A stretch of 34,745 bases of DNA from a virus. Both the position numbers and the translations under genes were made by a program. The DNA lies in IMG/VR virus record IMGVR_UViG_3300017613_001904, positions 1 through 34,745 of that record. The stretch is one strand, 5' to 3'. The notes below the pieces were generated by a model that saw only the letters and a list, made by a program, of their open reading frames with translations, did no database searches and was not told the origin of the DNA. This document shows positions 19,501 through 26,420 of this stretch, in pieces. Every line of letters begins with the position of its first letter. The stretch's first letter is position 1.

Positions 19501-20331
19501 GATATTCATATACAACGAAATGCTTTTGAGGATGATGTAAAATTCAGCAAAGGGCTGTGTTTAACTGGTAGAGAATATTTAGATATACCAGCTGCAGGAT
19601 TAACTTTAGAGCAAGGTGCTGTAGAATTCTGGTTAAAAACATATTATGATTCTTATGGACGGGACGCTTTTGGAAATCTTGCTTCGAAAACATTTTTCAC
19701 TCTTGTTAATAATAACAATGATATAGTTTCTTTGGGGATAAAAGCTGGTCAATGGTTTCAAGCTAGTACAGGTAATTTGAGAACCGATTTGAATTTATTT
19801 GACGCTGATTATGCTAATTTACGCGGTGATAGTTACGTAGATAGAGACGAGGTTGTGCATATAGCTTTAGCGTGGAGTAATGACGGCCAGTTTATGGATA
19901 ATAATCAGACATTAAGATTTTATATAAACGGGGAGTTGTTATATATCAGTACTGTACAGTGGGATGTTTCTGATACCAAGTCTGTAAATGTAAAATTCGG
20001 TGGAGCTAATACCCAAATGGCGTATGTCCAGGATACTTACGGAGCAGGTATTTTTGATAATATAAAGATTTATAACTATGCGAAAGATGATTTTAAAATG
20101 AATACAGAAGGGGTGGAAAGTGATATTATTTATACCCCAAACGAATTTCTTGAGGTTAGTAAAGATGATATTAATTTTCATGGAATAGGATCTTTAAGTT
20201 TACCATTTGTATTTGAACAAGTGCCTGTTGGTGATAGCAAAACCATATATGTTAGGTCGAACAAAAATGATAATTTTGTGCAGAGTAAAAAGACAGCAAG
20301 TTTAATAGTTAGCTGGTTGACAACGGTATAA
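13594..20331 (+). CDS. Giant fibre-like protein with discoidin and LamG domains (2245 aa)
   Basis: Domains in order: a short Cys group near 180-195; a VNID-type module at ~224-304 also found in the 5972-7531 product; a beta-sandwich region at ~390-540 with a GDLMGVYNANLYVGV segment; a His-rich patch (H579, H581, H582, H594, H596); two discoidin-like endings near 790-900 (RGFRIRTNKH, PRYFRLEFES); a concanavalin-like region at ~1120-1275; a clear F5/8 type C (discoidin) domain at ~1430-1586 (NVAYGATVTG, YLEIDLGQSYTIYQVKLY, RRIRLTV); and a LamG/concanavalin-like domain at ~1980-2166 (GAVEFWLKTYYD, DEVVHIALAWSND, LRFYINGELL). The C terminus (SKTIYVRS ... LIVSWL) resembles the end of the next protein. 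Such domains bind glycans, so a host-recognition fibre is the natural inference. The start overlaps the upstream stop by one base. Confidence 0.65.
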   Translation: MAYNFLRDARSIKNSALCRYDTLNGYETDFSQNGDVDGWDIYYNIYLYGCWNDAIFGTSYDKSCYVSRTNVFQYVNAEDYYFVRLMMKLTDNNTHKTVPTLTTGRIQWVTLNDPTWNSTQQMDFDLIVDGKWHLYEINMGPAKAWQGYVSNLRVYPFIDGAEGDQFAIKFIKISSYDKWICKNTSCSYYSSYEHDCPGAGKRASVEAGTTKSHYTTVSGISDKLVVNIDSYGEEEFDLGNNSNLNGVEMARVISNSLGQLNVGAYIFSQVEYSENDELKISSGNVGSQSSVVISDTPAARALGFFDDGGNNISTIEVGVNSATGFDYAASRIFTGIEINKMVDDNVDNFAYLHNPDQFNVEGGRRDFNEIGTSRLISNLVNTPYYQSLNNKGKTIVDLSHPINNNGRLKAIYIYGQIEDDSPAKIKICRPHRNGELTVIHSLDLPVKEANKVYTTYPLSYKIDCNILVSKGDLMGVYNANLYVGVSMTGLPDATFYQVIGDISGRFDPGKPYSFGVAGLAIYGRSDRYQTNSILDIDMGNRINIEQIDIYGEEASGYYDFNLCSCLDVSWDVNLFGESHIHHGIRWTDGTPWTHTHTNIAYGKACLDDMVITADNGKEGDSYYADNGLATAGEHAYFYVNGDAEWLYGGTCTGRTEYCWPYVPDLTYGFERDPVQFTLLFPNERAAKVNSSIMYFKEKDNFRKFELSYYLGASDSTGNTYDNNYKYIPAYNEVILNGMSFNSTNNDFVAPYLFQNPTSDDSIYSGGQIQNPEVIQAAYTLDWTILEHRFDDIECRGFRIRTNKHRSTKMMEIEVYSRVQTDPSLIDNTTLSFSDYGDVWKSASFTEISDNQLSTFIGGAPRYFRLEFESKNKFNLNEIKMSAGNQVKLEDCDTTLLLEESKTNATNTSTPAVLENIYDKPFDLIVDLPKETQETSNIIFWSKCDSMDSIDNPEIGPACFLRKEDGYNIQNDNGQCAINVPGYGLKNLIDGKNGYYSYTNGDSWTLSGTLSSGVSLDFSCKNPGLLESTLSFSDISSKYWQIVSSVGGHITLDSLRAFYNDNELDIYNLQSAYRNGNYIPILVNDVIGAPVLTNWTEYQSQAGDDLDLSFDGIEAVSYGSATGGPYIRTVLSPDLTDFTMAFDFMSYRITSNRMAHLDVDFYDSTDTLIMHWHLTDSWVGTNILQLMVYEKGVLLGNYAVTGITYNDGVRTNEAIIQRSGSNLLLKIDNNVIYNGVFATEAIHKVDISLQRQSGYTPADKLSVYFGNSFCFDLNTSESMNILRLKHIGNLSDDVDIYTSADNITYTKWDDASFVLHNSTFYDYFAIDLENRHILDFIRNYGNSVGKLLLDGSVLDYSNTDTSNINDVVWNSTEDDARWVRFNLLSGDGVDRYLRKLGIYPDVSVNACLDGDAYNCEWEPIGNILSEYTPSINVAYGATVTGTNNYFSDWYPIYAVDGISNDYSMDECWGFQKEGTTDPYLEIDLGQSYTIYQVKLYHGYDPDDSDYMNKNYTISVSTSTSGSFTNVVSVTNNSDFYRMHQFTPVEARRIRLTVTSYDYERIYYYNESTGLYDVFDGSFLREMEVYTYPGISYVDSETWPVVCMNLLEPFGVIDHELVNKDINDTTTDWDNDEDFFKYSDNLLEEPKKVSFSQAGQWATEYVSTDDSGNMLGGSEYIFDINQFFTEGRYRVYWDAYGPSEGEISLRLAGNQVVDLFADNLGSGWLAQEGVLDVPEDGFYDVKGIQHIDPDVDWRVRNPLMQRAQGHIKWVAVKRDTATNYSYDDDSGKYGLDYLNLIKVYGDTKYNPTEYHWWWDSVLSTLSNDYLNVKVHSRSLQIDYPTSSGVDTISFLEGDDFGQDIYWSVKDVFSFWWKIDDVSKLDTTFGDITFGSVNESPPFYYKWNISSLNLTSGWNLVKLKFDEYDVVYPETENFYMNPFMDESLDLINNEKDLKSFILRYRGKGSPFTMYVDDIHIQRNAFEDDVKFSKGLCLTGREYLDIPAAGLTLEQGAVEFWLKTYYDSYGRDAFGNLASKTFFTLVNNNNDIVSLGIKAGQWFQASTGNLRTDLNLFDADYANLRGDSYVDRDEVVHIALAWSNDGQFMDNNQTLRFYINGELLYISTVQWDVSDTKSVNVKFGGANTQMAYVQDTYGAGIFDNIKIYNYAKDDFKMNTEGVESDIIYTPNEFLEVSKDDINFHGIGSLSLPFVFEQVPVGDSKTIYVRSNKNDNFVQSKKTASLIVSWLTTV

Positions 20332-20343
20332 AGGGGAGTTAAA

Positions 20344-23300
20344 ATGCAATACAATTTAATACGCAACAGCTATTTTAGATCACTTACTACAAGTGGTACT
20401 GGCAATGTATCTCTTACATGGCCCCAGCTTGAAAGTTTAATGGATCAGAATACTATAAGTTCTGGGGTAACATTAACTACATCGGGTATTCTTTATTTAG
20501 AGACTGATCTGTCCCAGAGAATAAAGGTGGACGGTGTTCGCTTGTATGCTAGTGATTTGTCAAAGTCTTCAAATATAAACTTTTACTATAAGAATACTGA
20601 AAGCGATAGCTACACACTATTAACTACTCAATCTGGCACTTCTTATTACTATACAACAATAACTACTCCCAGCGCTCCACAGTTTATGAGAGTGACAGTA
20701 AGCGGTATATCTGTTGAGTTATATGAATTTTTGATTTATAATGACGATTATATAGTAGCATTTGGTGAGGATGGTCAAACTTATGCCGAATCTCTTGATA
20801 ATGCTCCAATAGGAGAAGAAGGTGACTCGCAAGCCATCGCTATTTATAATAATGATACGAGTGCTATTCCAGCGACTGGATACACGGCCATTGATTATAC
20901 CGGTACTGATGCTGATAATTATATAAAAATTTCGGCGAGTGAAAATGGAACCTATAGAGGAATAGAAGATGGTGTTATGGTAGAAGATAATTATCTTAGT
21001 TCAAATTATATATGGGACATGGGTGACTATGTAGATAATACAACTGTTGAAAATAATAAACTTATACTGATTGATACAGATACATCGTCTGCTCTGGATA
21101 AATTAGGTGATTTACCTTTAACAGATGGATCTGAGTCATTGAATGTTGGGGAAAGCGCAATGGCTTATGATTCGGTAAATGAAGTTATTTATGCTTTGGG
21201 TTGTGAAGCTTCTCCTACAATTTTAAAATTGTATAAATACGACATACCCACTAATAATTGGACTTATTTGTGGGAAGTAAATCCAGGTGTAACTGGGTTT
21301 GAAAATACTGCTGGTATATGTTATTTGGATGGGTATGTTTATATAATGTGCAATTATTCGAGTTATACCTTTGGTAGATATGACATGGTTACTATGAGTG
21401 GGGTTTGGGAGTCTTTAGCTACTTTGTCTGGTGCAGTGCCTACAGCCACTTCAACCGCTTTTAGTATGGATAGTGATGGTGTTGATTGTGTTTATTTAGC
21501 TTCAGCGGATGGCCTTGGCGCTCCTGGTACTACGACTTTCCAAAAGTACAACACAGTATCAGGTACTTGGGGTGTTTTAGACGATGGTTTTGGGCGATTT
21601 CTTTATGGTGGTACTGGTAATTACCCTTTTACTGTGAGTATATCATATGATACTGATAGGGATTATGTTTATTCCATTGCTGGTGAATATAACGAAACAT
21701 ATGGCTATGTAAGTAGATATGACGTGTCTACAAATACTTGGACTACTGATTATTTAAATCGAGCTACTCTTGGCGGCAATCCATTTAAATCGTGCATAGC
21801 TTATTATGGAGACTATATAGTTTTGTATGGTTATGGATACACTCCTACTGCTTATTTGTATCATATACCAAGTGATTCTTCAAGATCAATTAATGTAGGT
21901 AGCCCTACTATACATGCTGATGGGCCTCATACTAATAATGCTAGCAATAAATCTTTTATGTGTGCAATTAATCCGCGAAAAAGTAACGATACTATGTCAA
22001 TTATCTTTGGTTGTGTGTTGGGGTATGAAGATGAGTTATATGGATATAATATGACGCCAGTGTATGAGTCAACTGGAACTTACATTTCTCCCATTTTTAA
22101 GGTAGATGATGCATACAGTTCAAGTTATTTTATAGTGGATGCTACAACTACTAGTGGTTTTACCAGTGTGAGTTATGATGCTGGTTCTTATAATGGAACT
22201 ATTAGGGTTAGAAGTGGTATAGAGCCTACACCAATTAATGAGGTTTATTGGTATGTTGGAATTGGCAGTTTTTTGGAAGTGTACAAATATAATTTATATA
22301 ATTTTGATGGTGGTAATTGGATAACTACCGCTGATGCTACTTCTGCATTGAAGACTATTAGTACAGCTGCTGATAGAAGAACTGGGCATGTAGCTACCAG
22401 TTATTCAAGGAATGTTCCAACAGGTAAGGGGGCTTACAGCCGATCCGAAGTAATAATTTATAATAGAGATGCTACTGAACTTTATTCTAATTTTATTAAT
22501 GCTGGTAGTAACAATCCACCGTATGAAAGATATGGGTTTGATGTTAATATGGAATTTGATAAATTTGGAGGAATTTGGGGATATAACGGTGATAGAGCTT
22601 TTTATTTACTGCATTTTGATTATCAACTAGTTAGTGAATTGGCCAGTATTTATGATGGAGGCACTGATTTTTTGTATGATTTTGCAGTTGAACTGGACGG
22701 TGATGGTGTTTGGTATACAAATAAATCTTTAGGTGTTGTATATCATTTAGATGCAGTTGGCACTGAATTACAACAGATTACATTACAGACACCCAGAGCC
22801 ATTTGTGGTACTAGTGATAATGGCTGTTGGGTTGTGGACAATACTGATTATTATGCAAGACGCTATGATTCTAGCGCAAATATTGTGAAATCTGTATATC
22901 TTGGCAGAACAGCCTCACGAATGTGTACTGATTATAACGATGGTTTTTGGTATTTTAATAGTAGTACTAGTAATGTCTACCACTTAAATAGTGTTGGAAC
23001 TGTTTTGTCCACTACTGGTGTAGCTAATGTTAGTCGTCTTAGAGGTTTAAATGATGGATGTATAGTGTGGTCATCGTCAAATGATTTTGTAAAGCACATT
23101 AATAGTAATGGATCTATAACACACACTTTTAATGGCCCATCATCTACTACTAGTTTACCAGGAGCGTTTGCTCATAACCACACTGACCATTTAAATTACC
23201 ACACTGATTTTTTGCCGATATCCTACGACCCAGTATGGGGCACTGGTGGATCTGCTAGCTGGAAAGAGGTAAGTAAAGATGGGTATTTTTTACCGAAAGA

Positions 23301-23511
23301 ACAATATCATCAAGTAGAATTAACTTTGCGTACTACTAACGCAGCATATACTCCCTATGTGAATAAATTATTAATGGCCCCGGCAGTAAAAATTGAAGAC
23401 ATACCATCTAAATCTTATAAAAATATGTATATTAAAACTGATATACCAAATGGAGCAGATATAGCAGACCATGAAGCAAGGCTAAAAACATGGTGGAGAG
23501 TGGAGGAATAA
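20344..23511 (+). CDS. Two-propeller fibre protein with kelch repeats
   Basis: This protein has 1055 residues. The N terminus (MQYNLIRNSYF) resembles that of the preceding giant (MAYNFLRDARS). It is followed by a discoidin-like region to ~residue 140 (LETDLSQRIKVDGVRLY, FMRVTVSGISVELYEF). Residues ~256-570 contain kelch-like blades (AMAYDSVNEVIYALGC, SISYDTDRDYVYSIAG, VSRYDVSTNTWTT). Residues ~632-932 form a second propeller with ~40-residue blades of the form DGVWYT...VYHLDxxG, including GCWVVDN and DGFWYFN. The last ~65 residues (KSYKNMYIKTDIPNG ... LKTWWRVEE) look like a terminal beta module shared with the previous gene. GGGGAG precedes the ATG. Propellers of this kind are ligand-binding platforms in secreted and virion proteins. 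No catalytic residues can be named. Host-surface recognition is inferred. Confidence 0.6.
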   Translation: MQYNLIRNSYFRSLTTSGTGNVSLTWPQLESLMDQNTISSGVTLTTSGILYLETDLSQRIKVDGVRLYASDLSKSSNINFYYKNTESDSYTLLTTQSGTSYYYTTITTPSAPQFMRVTVSGISVELYEFLIYNDDYIVAFGEDGQTYAESLDNAPIGEEGDSQAIAIYNNDTSAIPATGYTAIDYTGTDADNYIKISASENGTYRGIEDGVMVEDNYLSSNYIWDMGDYVDNTTVENNKLILIDTDTSSALDKLGDLPLTDGSESLNVGESAMAYDSVNEVIYALGCEASPTILKLYKYDIPTNNWTYLWEVNPGVTGFENTAGICYLDGYVYIMCNYSSYTFGRYDMVTMSGVWESLATLSGAVPTATSTAFSMDSDGVDCVYLASADGLGAPGTTTFQKYNTVSGTWGVLDDGFGRFLYGGTGNYPFTVSISYDTDRDYVYSIAGEYNETYGYVSRYDVSTNTWTTDYLNRATLGGNPFKSCIAYYGDYIVLYGYGYTPTAYLYHIPSDSSRSINVGSPTIHADGPHTNNASNKSFMCAINPRKSNDTMSIIFGCVLGYEDELYGYNMTPVYESTGTYISPIFKVDDAYSSSYFIVDATTTSGFTSVSYDAGSYNGTIRVRSGIEPTPINEVYWYVGIGSFLEVYKYNLYNFDGGNWITTADATSALKTISTAADRRTGHVATSYSRNVPTGKGAYSRSEVIIYNRDATELYSNFINAGSNNPPYERYGFDVNMEFDKFGGIWGYNGDRAFYLLHFDYQLVSELASIYDGGTDFLYDFAVELDGDGVWYTNKSLGVVYHLDAVGTELQQITLQTPRAICGTSDNGCWVVDNTDYYARRYDSSANIVKSVYLGRTASRMCTDYNDGFWYFNSSTSNVYHLNSVGTVLSTTGVANVSRLRGLNDGCIVWSSSNDFVKHINSNGSITHTFNGPSSTTSLPGAFAHNHTDHLNYHTDFLPISYDPVWGTGGSASWKEVSKDGYFLPKEQYHQVELTLRTTNAAYTPYVNKLLMAPAVKIEDIPSKSYKNMYIKTDIPNGADIADHEARLKTWWRVEE
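23502..23506 (+). promoter_or_regulatory. Ribosome binding site that fixes the start of the SPRY-LamG gene
   Basis: GGAGG at 23502-23506 sits 7 bases before the ATG at 23514. An in-frame ATG also exists at 23490, but it lies inside the preceding gene with no Shine-Dalgarno sequence, so the downstream start is preferred. The site is embedded in the final codons of the preceding gene. Confidence 0.7.
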
Positions 23512-23513
23512 TC

Positions 23514-25412
23514 ATGACTGATTATGTATGGCATGATGAAAATTATGACCAAAGAATACAACTTACTATAGATGGAACTAAAATAGACGGGGATATGACG
23601 GATTTTCCTGTTTTAATTCATTTATCTGATGCCTCTGGAATAACAAATGTTGATGTTACTGATGTGTTTGATGAGCTTACGTCCAGTGGAGTATTATATG
23701 ATAATACGTGGAATGAAAATGATAAAGCCGCTGGAATATCGTTGTCAAATGGTGATTTAACAGCTACAATGGTTAGTAGTGCATGGGATGCTGTGAGAAG
23801 TATATTAGCTAGAAGCTCTGGTAAATGGTATTGGGAAGTTAAGCTAGATGTAGTTGGTGATACTAATAATATGATTGGTATTGGCACGTTTTTAGAAACA
23901 TTAACGTATCCTGGTGATACTACAGAAGGTTATGGTTATTATGGGGCTAATGGAAATGCATACAACAATACTGCTAGTTCGTACGGTAATAGTTATACAA
24001 CTAATGATATAATAAGTGTAGCTCTTGATTTAGATAATGGTAAAATTTGGTGGGCTAAAAACGGTACTTGGCAAGGAAGTCCAGCTGGTGTTCCAGCTTC
24101 TGGTACTAACCCAGCTTATACTGATGTAATTGGCAAGTTTTATGCTATGGTAGGTTTTAACGCTAGTGGAAATAAAGCTACAGCTAATTTTGGGGCATCT
24201 GCTTTTACTTATACTCCTCCAACAGGTTTTCAAGCTGGTTTTTCCTCTGATATAACTAATGATAAAAAAATTGCAGTTTATACAACATCTGGAACTCAGG
24301 ATGTACAATGTTATACAGAAATAGAAAAATGGGTTACTACTTCCGGCAGCGAACAAGCTTGGTTATGGGTAAAAGTGCCTACCCTTTCCTCCGGCACGGA
24401 CGCCGTTATTTATTTATATTATGATAAAGATGTGTCTGATAATACTAGTTATATAGGTGATACGGGTGACTATGCTGCTAAACAAGTTTGGGATAATAAT
24501 TTTGTAGGCGTCTGGCACATGGCTCAAGATCCTTTTGGATCAGATGTATTAGATTCAACCTCGTATACTAACGACGGATCACCAAACGGATCTATGACTC
24601 CTATTGATTTAGTAGGTGCTAAAATAGGGGATGGTATAGATTTCGATGGATCAAACGATTATTTAGATTGTGGTAAAGACGCTGAGCTTGATATTACAGA
24701 AGCTATAACATTGGAAGCTGTGTTTAAATATACAACAGGTGGTAACTATAGACGTATGATAGCTAAGCAGTATGGGGCTGCTGGTACTAATAATGCTTGT
24801 TATCAGCTAGGTATTATGAATAATAACAAGCTTAGATTTTCAATTCCCCCAACTTTTGATTTGTATAATTATGGAAATACCCTTAATGATGGTAACTATC
24901 ATTATGGTGTTGGTATTTATGATAGCGGTGCTTCCGATATGGTGATGTTATTAGATAATTCTATAATACATACGTCATCTAGCTATTCTACTGCTATTAG
25001 ATCTAATTCTGATAAATTACTTGAGATAGCTGACGAAGAAGGCTCATCCTCATATAACTATAACGATGTAATAGATGAGGTTAGAATTTCAAATATAGCT
25101 CGTTCAGAGACTTGGATACACCTTACATATTATACTAGTTGGGACGAACTAATAACGTTTGGGGCAAAGGAAGACAAGCCTTCCTTTATTTTTAATGGGT
25201 ATGTACAAGTTCTGGGGAGTCCGGTAGCCAGGGAAGTATACCTATACCATAGAAGTACAGGAGAATTGGTGGGATCTGCAATCTCAAGCCCTTCAACAGG
25301 GTATTTTGAAATTCCTACACCATTTAATGATTATCATTTTGTTAATATTCTTCCGGGATTATCCGAGGATTACAATATTTTAGTTGAAGACAAGATAAAG
25401 TACGGGAGCTAA
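23514..25412 (+). CDS. DUF2341-LamG adhesin with an inserted SPRY domain
   Basis: This 632-residue protein begins with a DUF2341 half (QRIQLTIDGTKIDG, DFPVLIHLSDASG, VFDEL). Residues ~63-242 are a SPRY domain (GKWYWEVKLD, GIGTF, GYGYYGANGN, ISVALDLDNGKIWWAKNGTW) that interrupts DUF2341. DUF2341 resumes at ~243-332 (KKIAVYTTSG, QAWLWVKVPTLSSG, YLYYD) and leads into a LamG jellyroll at ~333-550 (GVWHMAQD, GDGIDFDGSNDYLDCG, IDEVRISNIARS). The C-terminal ~75 residues look like a carboxypeptidase-regulatory/transthyretin-like module (GYVQVLGSPVAREVYLYHRS). The gene at 26421-28202 is a paralogue without SPRY but with a different guest domain elsewhere. DUF2341, LamG and SPRY are known binding folds in surface and phage proteins. 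A virion adhesin is inferred; the ligand is unknown. Confidence 0.75.
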   Translation: MTDYVWHDENYDQRIQLTIDGTKIDGDMTDFPVLIHLSDASGITNVDVTDVFDELTSSGVLYDNTWNENDKAAGISLSNGDLTATMVSSAWDAVRSILARSSGKWYWEVKLDVVGDTNNMIGIGTFLETLTYPGDTTEGYGYYGANGNAYNNTASSYGNSYTTNDIISVALDLDNGKIWWAKNGTWQGSPAGVPASGTNPAYTDVIGKFYAMVGFNASGNKATANFGASAFTYTPPTGFQAGFSSDITNDKKIAVYTTSGTQDVQCYTEIEKWVTTSGSEQAWLWVKVPTLSSGTDAVIYLYYDKDVSDNTSYIGDTGDYAAKQVWDNNFVGVWHMAQDPFGSDVLDSTSYTNDGSPNGSMTPIDLVGAKIGDGIDFDGSNDYLDCGKDAELDITEAITLEAVFKYTTGGNYRRMIAKQYGAAGTNNACYQLGIMNNNKLRFSIPPTFDLYNYGNTLNDGNYHYGVGIYDSGASDMVMLLDNSIIHTSSSYSTAIRSNSDKLLEIADEEGSSSYNYNDVIDEVRISNIARSETWIHLTYYTSWDELITFGAKEDKPSFIFNGYVQVLGSPVAREVYLYHRSTGELVGSAISSPSTGYFEIPTPFNDYHFVNILPGLSEDYNILVEDKIKYGS

Positions 25413-25415
25413 TTA

Positions 25416-26408
25416 ATGACTATACCAACCGTTAGTGGCGGTATATTTAATTTTACGACTGGTGGATATTCTTCACCGGGTTTTAGCGGATCTACATATG
25501 GGTTTGGTACGGTTGAAACATTCTACCAAGTTTGGACGGATGATTATGTGTACGCTGCTACTTCACTCGGGTTAAATATCTATGACATTACATCTGAAAG
25601 TCAATACGCTTACGTAACTTATAGTGGCGGATTCAATACAGTATGGGCAAATGAGGACAAAGTTTTTGTTGGAACAACTAATAGTGGGGTTAAGTATATA
25701 AATAAAACATGTATTAGTGGAAGTGTTGTAAGCCCTTATGATTTATTTACTTGTCTAAACGATTTTAGTGATTTGACTTATTATCACCAATTGACTTCAG
25801 ATAATATAAGATATATCCATGGTAGTGGAGACGTTTTGTGTATGATAACTAATTCTGGAGTTGATATAGTTAAGATAGACCCGCAAAGTTATAGAAGTTA
25901 TACAACAATTAGTGGGGTAAGGAAAGGATTTATGACCTCGACGGGTGGATTTTATTATATGACATTGGATGTTTTATATGTTATGTATACTTCTTTATAT
26001 GATTGGACTGAAGCAAATAAGAACTATACAGTTGGCAGCGGAATTTTTGAGTCGGGAATAGAACTTAACGACATTTTTGTGACGGAACAGACCTCATCTG
26101 ATGGTATTTCAAATACTATATTCATGGCTACCACTAGTGGTGCTTATATAATAGATGAGGGAACAGAAAATTACATCAATTTTACTAGAGCTTCTGGTGT
26201 GCATGGCGGCTCAGATGCTTTCACAGCTATATGGGCTGACACAGATGCGGGATTGTCGGCGAATAAAATGTATATAGGATTAGAGGGTTACTTTAACGTA
26301 GTTAATCTAAGTGACCAAACAATTTATGATTGGTATAGTACTAGTCATAAAGGAAGGTCAAACGAGGTATTATCAGGAAGTGGTATAGTAGATATAAATG
26401 TAACTTAA
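25416..26408 (+). CDS. Beta-propeller virion protein
   Basis: This 330-residue protein starts 3 bases after the previous stop, with GGGAG upstream of the ATG. It opens with FNFTTGGYSSP (residues 11-21) and YGFGT (28-32), a short strand motif shared with the protein at 28213 (FRFTSSGYTMP). It then shows propeller-like blades: YVYAATSLGLNIYDI, KVFVGTTNSGVKYI, VLCMITNSGVDIV, IFMATTSGAYIID and KMYIGLEGYFNVV. Each has a [VI]-[FLY]-x-x-T-[TN]-SG-[VA] core, a pattern known from two-component-regulator-like propellers. The Ser-Gly dipeptide is very frequent (14 by hand count). There is no signal peptide. It sits between two DUF2341-LamG paralogues, so it is probably part of the same fibre or baseplate adhesin set. 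Confidence 0.65.
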   Translation: MTIPTVSGGIFNFTTGGYSSPGFSGSTYGFGTVETFYQVWTDDYVYAATSLGLNIYDITSESQYAYVTYSGGFNTVWANEDKVFVGTTNSGVKYINKTCISGSVVSPYDLFTCLNDFSDLTYYHQLTSDNIRYIHGSGDVLCMITNSGVDIVKIDPQSYRSYTTISGVRKGFMTSTGGFYYMTLDVLYVMYTSLYDWTEANKNYTVGSGIFESGIELNDIFVTEQTSSDGISNTIFMATTSGAYIIDEGTENYINFTRASGVHGGSDAFTAIWADTDAGLSANKMYIGLEGYFNVVNLSDQTIYDWYSTSHKGRSNEVLSGSGIVDINVT

Positions 26409-26420
26409 GGGAGAATATAG

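Noticed and set aside
23490-23513. Earlier ATG for the SPRY-LamG gene
   Set aside because: It lies inside the preceding gene without a Shine-Dalgarno site, whereas ATG 23514 has GGAGG at ideal spacing.
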